Assembly: GCA_002347365.1 (NCBI GenBank)
Contig: DDWT01000028.1
Location: 1 to 63,747, forward strand
Reading direction: 5' to 3'
Length of the DNA stretch: 63,747 nucleotides
Source of the DNA: Actinobacteria bacterium UBA2279
Lineage (GTDB): Bacteria; Actinomycetota; Coriobacteriia; Anaerosomatales; Anaerosomataceae
Shown: one piece after another, positions 24,264-32,486 of the stretch
Layout: the number at the start of each line of letters is the position of its first letter
Position numbering within the stretch: the stretch's first letter is position 1
Notes under the pieces: model-generated
What the model was told of the DNA's origin: nothing
Database searches by the model: none
What the model saw: the letters and a program-made list of their open reading frames with translations, nothing else
Position numbers and translations under genes: made by a program

Positions 24264-25793
24264 ATGCAGTACGCTCTGACAGCAGCGGAAACGTTGCAGG
24301 CCGAACAAGAGGCGATCGGTCACGGCGCGGTCACTGTCGAGATGCTCATGGATCGTGCCGGTGATGCCCTGGCTGAGGCGGTGCTGCGCACTGCACCTTC
24401 CGGGCCCGTTGCCGTACTCACCGGGAAGGGCAACAACGGCGGAGATGGCTGGGTTGCCGCACGCCTGCTGCATGAGCAGGGTCGTGAGGTTCGCGTGGTT
24501 GCACTGACGGGTTCGAAAGGACTTTCCGGAGCGGCAAAGGCAGCCGCGCGGGCCGCGATCGACCGGGGGGTGGCCTGGAGCGTTCCTGACAGCGCGCTAG
24601 ACCTCACGCACGGACTGCTCGGCGCATCGGTGATCGTAGACGCGCTCTTCGGATTCGGGTTCCACGGTGTCGCAGAGGGCTTCTACGCCTCCGCGATCGC
24701 AGCCATCGACGACAGCGACGCGTTCATTGTCTCGGCAGATCTGCCCTCTGGGGTGCATGCAGACACCGGCGTGGTCACCGGACTCGCCGTTACCGCCGAT
24801 GTGACCGTGACGTTCTCGGCCCCCAAGGTCGGACTGCTGCTCGAGCCGGGCGCGTCACACGCGGGTGAGATCGTCGTCGCCGACATCGGTGTGCCCCATG
24901 TCTACATCGATCGTGCAGGATGCCTGGAGATCTGGGATCGCGGTGACTATCGCGGGTTGATGCCGGTGCCCGTGCCCGAGGATCACAAAGGGTCCCGGGG
25001 CCGGGTACTCGTCGTAGCCGGGTCTCGCGCGTATGCCGGTGCGGCGATCCTGACTGCACGCGGCGCTTCGCGTATGGGAGCCGGCTATGTGTTCGTTGCA
25101 GTCCCGGAGTCGATCGCTCACATCGTGCAGGGAGTACTGCCGCACGTGATCACCCACGCCATGCCCGAGACACCAGAAGGGACGCTATCGGAGAAGTCCG
25201 CCGACTCGCTGTTGCGGTCGGTCGCAGACGTGGACGCAGTGGTGATAGGGCCTGGACTCACGCTGAATCCCGAGACAGTGGCGTTGGTTCAGCGGTTGGT
25301 TGCCGGAACGATGGTACCGCTGGTAGTCGATGCTGATGCTCTTAACGCATTCGACTCGACGGGATCCGCACCGCTGTATGAGCGGCAGGGCCCGACTGTG
25401 GTGACACCGCACCCGGGTGAACTGGCGAGACTCTTGCGTCGGAATACCGCAGACATCCAGGCTGACCGGTTGGTCAGTGCGGCCGAGCTCTCTCATGCAC
25501 GCCTCACCTGTCTGCTCAAGGGCGCGCGAACCATCGTATCGGGTGACGGACGTGCGGTCGTGACGATGGCGGGCAATCCCGGGATGGCGACGGCGGGCAT
25601 GGGAGATGTGCTCGCAGGTATGGTGGGGACCTTGCTTGCACAGGGGTTGTCGCCGTTCGAGGCTGCGGCTCTGGCTGCGTATCTTCACGGTCGAGCGGGG
25701 GACTTCGGCGCCGCCGAACTCACGCCGACCTGCCTCACAGCAGCTGATATCGACGCGTTCCTTCCCCGGGCGGTACAGGAAGTCATGGCCTAG
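24264..25793 (+). CDS. nnr: Bifunctional NAD(P)HX epimerase/dehydratase
   Basis: Nnr (YjeF), 509 residues, repairing hydrated NADH/NADPH. The N-terminal epimerase domain (about 1-215) has GKGNNGGDGWVAARLL. The C-terminal ADP-dependent dehydratase with ribokinase-like fold (about 225-505) has KGSRGRVLVVAGS and the nucleotide-site GNPGMATAGMGDVLAGMVG. GGGAGGCACGG precedes the ATG. Its place next to acpS and alr is conserved in Actinobacteria. Confidence 0.94.
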   Translation: MQYALTAAETLQAEQEAIGHGAVTVEMLMDRAGDALAEAVLRTAPSGPVAVLTGKGNNGGDGWVAARLLHEQGREVRVVALTGSKGLSGAAKAAARAAIDRGVAWSVPDSALDLTHGLLGASVIVDALFGFGFHGVAEGFYASAIAAIDDSDAFIVSADLPSGVHADTGVVTGLAVTADVTVTFSAPKVGLLLEPGASHAGEIVVADIGVPHVYIDRAGCLEIWDRGDYRGLMPVPVPEDHKGSRGRVLVVAGSRAYAGAAILTARGASRMGAGYVFVAVPESIAHIVQGVLPHVITHAMPETPEGTLSEKSADSLLRSVADVDAVVIGPGLTLNPETVALVQRLVAGTMVPLVVDADALNAFDSTGSAPLYERQGPTVVTPHPGELARLLRRNTADIQADRLVSAAELSHARLTCLLKGARTIVSGDGRAVVTMAGNPGMATAGMGDVLAGMVGTLLAQGLSPFEAAALAAYLHGRAGDFGAAELTPTCLTAADIDAFLPRAVQEVMA

Positions 25794-25842
25794 GTTCCCC
25801 CAGGTGACGATCGACGGGTATCATCAGACAAGAACAGGTTCT

Positions 25843-25860
25843 CCGGCCGAAGGCCGGTTG
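25843..25860 (+). other. Short GC hairpin after nnr
   Basis: CCGGCC (25843-25848) and GGCCGG (25852-25857) flank a GAA loop and are followed by TTG only. It is too short and lacks a T run to call a terminator. It sits just before the CBS-protein Shine-Dalgarno. Confidence 0.35.
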
Positions 25861-25874
25861 ATGGAGGAGGCAGG

Positions 25875-26336
25875 ATGGCGACACTCACGGCTCGGGACAT
25901 CATGACGCCGGATCCGGTTGCGGTTGCGACCTCGATGACGGTGACGGATGCCGCCCGGATGATGGTCGACAAGCGGGTGGGCGCACTTCCGGTCGTGGAC
26001 GAGGGCAAGCTGGTGGGAATCGTCAGCGAAGGCGATCTCATCATGCAAGACGTCAAGATGGAGTTTCCGACCTACATCCACTTGCTCGACGGTCTCATCA
26101 TGTACCCGCCGGCGACTGCGCGATTCGAGTCTGAGCTCAAGAAGGCTATCGGCGCAACGGTGGGCGACGTGATGACATCGAAGCCGGTCATCGTGCAGGC
26201 CGACACGTCTGTGGAAGACATCGCCACACTGATGGTCGATCGCGATGTCAGTCGCGTTCCCGTTCTCGAGGGCGAGAAGCTCATCGGGATAGTGAGCAAG
26301 TCAGACATCGTACGCTCGCTCATCATCGGGGAATAG
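25875..26336 (+). CDS. Two-CBS-domain protein
   Basis: A 153-residue protein made of two CBS domains, about residues 5-62 (ARDIMTPDPVAVATSMTVTD) and 94-150 (VGDVMTSKPVIVQADTSVED), joined by a linker containing PTYIHLLDGLIMYPP. Stand-alone CBS pairs usually bind adenine nucleotides or related ligands and regulate partners. No catalytic domain is present. The start follows GGAGGAGGCAGG. It lies 4 bases before alr, so a link with envelope precursor supply is possible but unproven. Confidence 0.85.
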   Translation: MATLTARDIMTPDPVAVATSMTVTDAARMMVDKRVGALPVVDEGKLVGIVSEGDLIMQDVKMEFPTYIHLLDGLIMYPPATARFESELKKAIGATVGDVMTSKPVIVQADTSVEDIATLMVDRDVSRVPVLEGEKLIGIVSKSDIVRSLIIGE

Positions 26337-26339
26337 CAC

Positions 26340-27458
26340 ATGGCCTACCGACGCTACGCCTGGGTCGAGGTCGACACAGCCGCGATCACAGCGAACGTCC
26401 GGACACTGAAGGCGTTGACACCTGCCGGTACACGCTTCATGGCCGTGGTGAAAGCTGATGGATACGGTCACGGTGCGGTCCAGTCCGCACGTGCCTCACT
26501 GACCGGCGGTGCGGACCGGCTAGGTGTCGCAACGGTGGAGGAAGCGGTAAGCCTGCGCGACGCCGGCATCACCGCTCCGATACACATCGTCTCCGAGCCT
26601 CCCGTCGGCGCGGCCGGCGTCGTACTCGAGCAAGACCTCGTTCCCACAGTCGCGACAAAGGAGTTCGCGGTTGCGCTCAGTAAACGGGCCATGCTGCTCC
26701 AGCGCCCGGCACGATTCCACCTGAAGATCGACACCGGCATGAATCGCATCGGGGTCCGCGCCGAGGAAGCGGCCGACTTCGCGACGTGGCTGAAAGGACT
26801 GCCTTCACTGGAGATGGAGGGGGCCTTCACGCACTTCGCGACTGCCGACGTGCCCGGGGATTGGGAGTTCGACAGGCAGGTCGAGAGATTCAGTGCAGCT
26901 CTTGAGAGACTCCGGACTGAGGGCGTGCGGCCCCCCGTCGTCCATGCTGCCAACAGCGCTGCCACGATTCTGCACCACCAGACGCACTTCGACATGGTGC
27001 GTTGCGGTATCGCGATCTATGGTCTACATCCCTCGGAGGCTACCTACGGCACGGTCGATCTGAAGCCCGCCATGTCGGTGAAGGCACGCGTGTCATTCGT
27101 GAAGCGGATCGGGCTTGGGGACGGTGTGAGCTATGGGCTCACCTGGCAGGCGGCTGCTCCGACTACGATCGCGACCCTGCCTCTCGGTTACGCCGACGGT
27201 GTACACAGGGTGCTATCCAACGAGATGGACGTCCTCATCGGGGGACGACGGTGCCGCCAGGTCGGACGCATCTGCATGGATCAGCTTATGGTCGAGGTTC
27301 CCTCGGCCATCACCGTGGCGGTTGGCGACGAAGCTGTTCTTGTCGGAGCGCAAGGCGGCACCGGTATTCTTATGGATGAATTGGCCGAGAAGGCGGGGAC
27401 AATCAACTATGAATCGGCGTGCAGCTTCTCGCGTCGTATGGAACGTCGGTTCACATAG
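26340..27458 (+). CDS. alr: Alanine racemase
   Basis: Alanine racemase, 372 residues, PLP-dependent, making D-alanine for peptidoglycan. The PLP lysine is K38 in VVKADGYGHGAV. The second catalytic residue, Tyr, lies in DGVSYGLTW near residue 265, followed by LPLGYADGVHR. It begins 4 bases after the CBS gene; the end of that gene (GGGGAATAGCAC) supplies a Shine-Dalgarno. Full length for the family. Confidence 0.96.
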   Translation: MAYRRYAWVEVDTAAITANVRTLKALTPAGTRFMAVVKADGYGHGAVQSARASLTGGADRLGVATVEEAVSLRDAGITAPIHIVSEPPVGAAGVVLEQDLVPTVATKEFAVALSKRAMLLQRPARFHLKIDTGMNRIGVRAEEAADFATWLKGLPSLEMEGAFTHFATADVPGDWEFDRQVERFSAALERLRTEGVRPPVVHAANSAATILHHQTHFDMVRCGIAIYGLHPSEATYGTVDLKPAMSVKARVSFVKRIGLGDGVSYGLTWQAAAPTTIATLPLGYADGVHRVLSNEMDVLIGGRRCRQVGRICMDQLMVEVPSAITVAVGDEAVLVGAQGGTGILMDELAEKAGTINYESACSFSRRMERRFT

Positions 27459-27723
27459 CTACCGTGAGCTGCGGTTATCGCACCGGTGGCGTATCCTCCA
27501 GCCAGAAAAACTGAAGCAAGATTAATCCTGTTTCTTAGCAGGAAACCGCTTCGCACCTGGCGAACAACCTCACTGAGACCGCAGCGCGTGTCCGCGTTTG
27601 TTTCGCGCGCTCATTGTGCAGTCCTTCACGGCGACCATGGAGTCGCCGGACATGCGGCTCCGATCTCGCTGGACCTGCGTCCCGAGCGGACTCGCAAGAA
27701 TGGAAGAGGAGAGGGGATAGCCA
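27459..27723 (+). other. Leader region before the ATPase operon
   Basis: This 265-base stretch has no gene that looks real. CCTG/CAGG around TTTCTTAG (about 27527-27542), AGCGCG/CGCGCT (about 27581-27612) and GGCGAC/GTCGCC (27630-27647) are possible small stems. No convincing -35/-10 pair was found, though a promoter for the ATPase operon must lie here or upstream in alr. Confidence 0.4.
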
Positions 27724-28092
27724 GTGGACGAGAAGGTTCTGGAGGAGATCAGATTCCATCAGGACGTCGTGAACAAGGACGCCAGTTCGCCCCTCTACCA
27801 GATTCGCGAGAAGGAGATGGAGATCTCCGGACGCGTTCTGGCGGCCAAAGGACAGGCCGAGAAGACGGTGAGCGACGCGCGTCGCAAGGCGACGGAGATT
27901 CAGAAGAACGCCGAGGCTCAGGGCGACAAGGCCGTTAGGGCGTACAGCGAGAAAGCCCTGGCTGATGCGGAGAAGGAGGCTGAAAGTCTGCGTGCAGGGA
28001 TCGTCGACGAGGCCAAGGAACTTGAGGCGCAGCTCACTGCGCGTCGGGGTGACGCGGTCGACTACATCGTCAAGATCGTGACGAACGCCTAG
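27724..28092 (+). CDS. ahaH: A/V-type ATPase subunit H (peripheral stalk)
   Basis: A 122-residue, almost wholly helical protein rich in Ala, Glu, Lys and Arg, with heptad-like coiled coil over residues 20-105 (LAAKGQAEKTVSDARRKATE). This fits the small stalk subunit H (called G or F in other schemes) that pairs with subunit E. The start is GTG at 27724 after AGAGGAGAGGGG. It is the first gene of the ATPase operon. The subunit label rests on position and composition rather than strong motifs. Confidence 0.82.
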   Translation: MDEKVLEEIRFHQDVVNKDASSPLYQIREKEMEISGRVLAAKGQAEKTVSDARRKATEIQKNAEAQGDKAVRAYSEKALADAEKEAESLRAGIVDEAKELEAQLTARRGDAVDYIVKIVTNA

Positions 28093-28142
28093 CGCAGATA
28101 GGTATTGTCGGTGCCATCGCACGACGGGGGGAGGGTACGCGA

Positions 28143-30113
28143 ATGTTAGTCCCAATGGCCAAAGTTGAGCTTATCGGGCCGAAGAGTCGCTTCTTCGAGG
28201 TTCTATCGCTTCTTCACGAAGAAGGTACTCTGCACATCGAGGATCTCTCCAAGAAGATCCAGACGGGCGCAGTGCCGCTGGAGAAGATGGAGGTCGTCGA
28301 GAATCAGGCTGCAGAGGGAGAGCGTATGGAGGATCTGCTTCTCCGGCTACGCTCGATACTCAAAGCTCTCAATCTGCCAACCACGAAGACCGACGAGATG
28401 ACCCGGCAGAAGCAGTACCTCGAGCTGTGGCAGCTCGATGCCAAGGAGCTTGCGGCTCAGGTCACCGATACGATCGAGCAGGTCGAGGATAAGACGTCGA
28501 GTCTGGCTCAGGCTCAGGCATCGATGGAGAGCGAGCTTGCCCTTCTTGCCCGGTACGAGCCCATCCTTCACAAGATCCAGCCCCTCGCAAAGCAAATCGT
28601 GACCACCGGGGCGTTCGACTCGGTGGCGTTGCTCGTCGAGCGCAAGTACAAAGGTGCCCTCGAAGAGCTCAAGAAGGAACTCGACGAGCTCACGAAGAGC
28701 CAGTGCGAGATCGTGTCGACCGACGTAGACGACGACACGACCGCCGTTATCGTCGTGTTCTCAAAGAAGTACTCCGAGGCCGTCCACAAGTTCCTCGCCA
28801 TGGAGAACGTCAACCAGGTCCGACTCCCCTCAGAATTCCAGGACGTGCCGTTCGACGTTGCCTATGACCAGCTCAAGGACCGCAAGAGCCAGCTCCCTGC
28901 GCGGCTCGAGCAGGTTCGCAAAGAGCTTGATGAGATGTCGGCCAAGTGGTACCTGCGTCTGACAAGCGTGCGCGACGTTCTCGTCGACAAGATCGATGAG
29001 ATCAAGGCTATTCCGAAGTTCGGCCAGACAGAGTATGCATTCGTTGTGACCGGTTGGCTGCCGGTCTCAGACGTGAAGGCGCTTCGCCGCCTGATCTACG
29101 AGGGTTTCAAAGACGATGTCATCGTCAACCAGGTCGAGATCGGCGAGCACGATTTCGAGGAGACTCCGGTCGCGCTCAAGAACTCCAAGTGGGTAGAGCC
29201 TTCTGCATGGGTCATGGGTTACCTGATGGGCGGCAAGCCCCAGTACGGTACCGTCGACCCATCCATGGTCTGGGCGATCAGCTTCCCGCTTATCTTCGGT
29301 ATGATCGTCGGCGACATCGGCTACGGCGCCATCATGCTGGCGATCATTCTGTGGATGCGCTTCAAGTTCAAGGACAAAGAGAGCGTGCAGCTTGCGACCG
29401 GTCTATTCGGTCCGGCCGCCACCGCAGCGATAATCTTCGGCTTCTTCTACGGCGAGTTCTTCGGCGGCATTCTGTGGGAGGCCGGCTGGATCAAGTTCAT
29501 CCCGCTGTTCGGAGACTTCGGTCTCCCGTACAACCGTGAGGAAAGCGTCATACCGCTCATGATCATGGCGCTCTCGTTGGGTGTCATACAGATGGTGTTC
29601 GGTCTGATCCTGGGTACCGTCAATGCCGTCAAGACCAAGCACATGAAGCACGCCTATGTGAAGGGCGGACTTGCCAGCCTCATTCTCGGTGGCATCATCC
29701 TTGGCATCTCGGCGTTGCTGCTCGGCTCCGGTATCCAGCCGATAGGGCAGATGATCGGCGGGGCAGTGATGGTCGTCGGCGTGTATGCGGTCCTCCGCTA
29801 CGGTGGCGTCATGGGTGCCGTCGAGACGCTCGAGCTCGTCTCTCACACGGCTAGCTACATACGTATCATGGCTGTCGGTCTATCCGACGCCATCTTCGCA
29901 AGTGCTATCAACAAGATGGCAGAGAGTATGCCGTTCCTCGTTGGCGTCATTGTGGCGGTGCTGTTCCACGCACTCCACTTGGTATTGGCGGCGTTCACGC
30001 CGACAGTTCATGCACTGCGTCTCAACTTCTACGAGTTCGGCCAGAAGTACTACGAGACGAGTAAGGAAGAGTACAAGCCGTTCCACAAAACCGGAGGTGA
30101 AAAGAGCGCATGA
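28143..30113 (+). CDS. atpI: A/V-type ATPase subunit I (a)
   Basis: Subunit I, 656 residues, the stator membrane subunit that forms the ion half-channels. The N-terminal cytoplasmic half (about 1-330) has coiled coil (EQVEDKTSSLAQAQASMESE). The C-terminal half has about 7-8 membrane helices, starting near GTVDPSMVWAISFPLIFGM and including LVSHTASYIRIMAVGLSDA with the conserved arginine. ATG 28143 follows GGGGGGAGGG. Its stop overlaps the atpK ATG by 4 bases. Confidence 0.94.
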   Translation: MLVPMAKVELIGPKSRFFEVLSLLHEEGTLHIEDLSKKIQTGAVPLEKMEVVENQAAEGERMEDLLLRLRSILKALNLPTTKTDEMTRQKQYLELWQLDAKELAAQVTDTIEQVEDKTSSLAQAQASMESELALLARYEPILHKIQPLAKQIVTTGAFDSVALLVERKYKGALEELKKELDELTKSQCEIVSTDVDDDTTAVIVVFSKKYSEAVHKFLAMENVNQVRLPSEFQDVPFDVAYDQLKDRKSQLPARLEQVRKELDEMSAKWYLRLTSVRDVLVDKIDEIKAIPKFGQTEYAFVVTGWLPVSDVKALRRLIYEGFKDDVIVNQVEIGEHDFEETPVALKNSKWVEPSAWVMGYLMGGKPQYGTVDPSMVWAISFPLIFGMIVGDIGYGAIMLAIILWMRFKFKDKESVQLATGLFGPAATAAIIFGFFYGEFFGGILWEAGWIKFIPLFGDFGLPYNREESVIPLMIMALSLGVIQMVFGLILGTVNAVKTKHMKHAYVKGGLASLILGGIILGISALLLGSGIQPIGQMIGGAVMVVGVYAVLRYGGVMGAVETLELVSHTASYIRIMAVGLSDAIFASAINKMAESMPFLVGVIVAVLFHALHLVLAAFTPTVHALRLNFYEFGQKYYETSKEEYKPFHKTGGEKSA

Positions 30114-30436
30114 TCAAGAACAAGCTCGCAAGAAAGGTATTCGGTAGCGCATTCCTGGCTACCATGATGGTCCCTGCAATGGCTCTTGCGCAGGAGTCCG
30201 AGGCCGCAGTAGCCGTCGACTACCGTGTCGGCGTCGCCAAGGCGATCGCAGCAGGCGCTGCCATGAGTATCTCGGCCATGTCTGCTGGCTATGCACAGGC
30301 CCGCATCGGTGCCGCTGGCGCCGGTACGCTCGCCGAGCGTCCCGAGGCAGGCATGAACCTGATCATTCTGCAGGCTCTCCCTGAGATCATCGTACTGCTC
30401 GGCTTCGTCATCGCGTTCATGATCGGTACCGCCTAA
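30110..30436 (+). CDS. atpK: A/V-type ATPase subunit K (c, proteolipid)
   Basis: Proteolipid of 108 residues forming the membrane rotor ring. Residues 1-27 look like a signal peptide (basic start, hydrophobic core, AMALA before QE). The mature part is one helical hairpin, with the loop containing ARIGAAGAGTLAER and the ion-carrying glutamate in LQALPEIIVLLG. The layout and the QARIGAAG motif resemble the Thermus thermophilus c subunit, which also has a signal-like start. ATG overlaps atpI. Whether the ion is H+ or Na+ cannot be settled by eye. Confidence 0.92.
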   Translation: MIKNKLARKVFGSAFLATMMVPAMALAQESEAAVAVDYRVGVAKAIAAGAAMSISAMSAGYAQARIGAAGAGTLAERPEAGMNLIILQALPEIIVLLGFVIAFMIGTA

Positions 30437-30494
30437 TACTTGAGTAAGGCGCAGCAAACCGTTCGACCCGGTGAACGCGCGGAAGGATTGACGA

Positions 30495-31070
30495 ATGGCG
30501 ATTGAGGACATCTTCAAAGCGCTCGATGAGCAAGCTGATGCTGAGTGCAGTGAGCTGCTCCGTGCGGCCGAAGGCCAAGCGGGGGCGATTCTCGCCGAGG
30601 CGCAGGCTGAGGCTGATCGGATCCAGGAGCAGAGACTTCAGGCTGCCCAGGAACTGGTCAAGCAGAAGACCGGCAAGACACTGAATGCGGCCAAGCTGGA
30701 CAACAAGAAGCAGCTTGCCGCGGTGCGCGAGAGCGTCGTTCAGCAGGTCTTCAAGGAAGCTGCGACCAAGCTGGGCACGCTCCGCTCGACCAAGGAGTAC
30801 GAGAGCATCTTCAAGGCTCTTCTTGAAGAAGCACTCGCCGGCGTCGACGAGGACTGCACTATCCAGGTCGATCCTGCAGACGCCGGACTCGCCGAGAAGG
30901 TAGCGAAGAGTCTGAAAGCGGACTGCACGATCGACGCAAGCCTGCAGAGCAGTGGCGGTGTCGTCGTCACGACCGCAAAAGGTCGTGTCTTGCGGCACAA
31001 CACGCTTGAGTCCCGTCTGGCCAAGTCGCATGAGTTCACCTATGCGCGCGTGTCGGAGATATTGGGCTGA
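30495..31070 (+). CDS. atpE: A/V-type ATPase subunit E
   Basis: Subunit E, 191 residues, part of the peripheral stalk. The N-terminal half is a long Ala/Glu/Gln-rich helix (LLRAAEGQAGAILAEAQAEA), the C-terminal half a globular domain ending near LESRLAKSHEFTYARVSEIL. GGAAGGATTGACG precedes the ATG. The last base is shared with the atpC start (TGATG). It is expected to pair with subunit H. Confidence 0.88.
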   Translation: MAIEDIFKALDEQADAECSELLRAAEGQAGAILAEAQAEADRIQEQRLQAAQELVKQKTGKTLNAAKLDNKKQLAAVRESVVQQVFKEAATKLGTLRSTKEYESIFKALLEEALAGVDEDCTIQVDPADAGLAEKVAKSLKADCTIDASLQSSGGVVVTTAKGRVLRHNTLESRLAKSHEFTYARVSEILG

Positions 31071-32161
31071 TGACCGTGACGGCCACACTCCAGCGAAAGG
31101 GCGCTCCGGGCAAAGACTACGGCTACAGCAATGCCCGCGTCCGGGGCATGCGGTCGCGTCTGTTCAGCCAGGCGTATCTCGGTGACCTCATGGATTCGAA
31201 AGACATGGGGGAGATCATCCAGGCGCTGACACAGACGGAGTACGGCCCCGATCTGGAAGAGCAGCTTCTGCATGGCAGGACCGCTCAACAGGTCGACGAA
31301 GCACTGAAGGACAACATGGTGCGCCAGTTCAGGAAAGTCCTGGGACTCGTGAACACAGAGGCCTATCGACTGGTGACCGTGTTGCTGGGCAGATGGGATC
31401 TGTTCAACGTGAAGACGATCGTACGCGGCATCCACATGTCGCTGTCTTCCGAAGAGATCACTGACAGCCTGATAGCTGTTGGTCAGCTCTCCAATGTGGA
31501 CATGGACGAGTTGGCCAAGCAGCCGAGCATCAAAGCACTGGTGGACACGCTGGCTACCTGGGATCTCCCGTACGCCATACCGCTGAGAGCGGCCATGGTG
31601 CAGTACAACGAGAGCGGGGATTTGTCCGTGCTGGAACTGGCGCTGGACAAGTTCTACACCGCCTGGGCGGACAAGCATTTGCGCGGTAGAGGGGCGAACA
31701 AGAAGCTGGCGCGCCGGTTCCTTGGCGTCCAGGTGGATACGATCAACCTTCTAACGTGTCTTCGACTACTGAATGCTGGAGTCGAACCCGAAGAGGTCAA
31801 CCGGTTCTACTTGCCGGGCGGCCTCCACGTGGATGAACGTCTGTTCAACGACCTCGCGTCGATGTCGGACGTTGACGAAGTGTACGAGCGACTCAAGCGA
31901 ACGCCGTACGGACGTCCGGTTGAGGCCGTGGCGATCAAGTACATAGAGCGCGGATCGGTATCGGTATTCGAGCGGGCCCTGGAGGACTTCCTCATGCGTC
32001 GGGCCTTCGCTGCCGGCAGGGGAGAACCCCTCGGTGTCGGCATCGTCATCGGGTACCTGTGGGGTAAGGCCAATGAGGTCACGAACCTGCGGATCATTGT
32101 AAAGGGAGTATCGGTCGGTATGCCCGTCGAGCGCATGAGAGAGGAGCTCATCCTTGTATAA
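31070..32161 (+). CDS. atpC: A/V-type ATPase subunit C (d)
   Basis: Subunit C, 363 residues, the helical funnel-shaped socket coupling the central shaft to the c ring. The start has GYSNARVRGMRSRLFSQAY, a common pattern for this family, and the internal NVKTIVRGIHMSL is typical. It is not homologous to F-type subunit C. It overlaps atpE by one base and atpF by 8 bases. Confidence 0.9.
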   Translation: MTVTATLQRKGAPGKDYGYSNARVRGMRSRLFSQAYLGDLMDSKDMGEIIQALTQTEYGPDLEEQLLHGRTAQQVDEALKDNMVRQFRKVLGLVNTEAYRLVTVLLGRWDLFNVKTIVRGIHMSLSSEEITDSLIAVGQLSNVDMDELAKQPSIKALVDTLATWDLPYAIPLRAAMVQYNESGDLSVLELALDKFYTAWADKHLRGRGANKKLARRFLGVQVDTINLLTCLRLLNAGVEPEEVNRFYLPGGLHVDERLFNDLASMSDVDEVYERLKRTPYGRPVEAVAIKYIERGSVSVFERALEDFLMRRAFAAGRGEPLGVGIVIGYLWGKANEVTNLRIIVKGVSVGMPVERMREELILV

Positions 32162-32486
32162 GCTCATCGTGCTCACAGATCCGGACACAGCTGACGGATT
32201 CGGGCTCGCGGGTGTCGATGTGCTGTCTGTGGCTGGTCCTGAAGAGGCCCGCCGCGCACTCAACCAGCTCATCGATGACGACACGAGCGGGATCGTCGCC
32301 GTGAACGAGGCGTTCATGGTGGACATCGACGAACGCACGCAACAGAAGATCAATCAGACGTATCGACCGATCGTGATCACGCTCCCGATACGCGAGAAAC
32401 TGCACGCAGAAGAGGACCACAGGGCGTACCTGGCACGCCTGATCCGAAGGGCAATCGGATTCGACATAACACTGAGGCGAGGCTGA
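32154..32486 (+). CDS. atpF: A/V-type ATPase subunit F
   Basis: Subunit F, 110 residues, a small Rossmann-like protein of the central shaft. Motifs LTDPDTADGFGLAGVDVLSV and IAVNEAFMVDID-like VAVNEAFMVDID are characteristic. The start is TTG at 32154, within the end of atpC and after GAGAGGAGC. The TGA stop (32484-32486) shares its last base with the atpA ATG. Confidence 0.9.
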   Translation: MYKLIVLTDPDTADGFGLAGVDVLSVAGPEEARRALNQLIDDDTSGIVAVNEAFMVDIDERTQQKINQTYRPIVITLPIREKLHAEEDHRAYLARLIRRAIGFDITLRRG

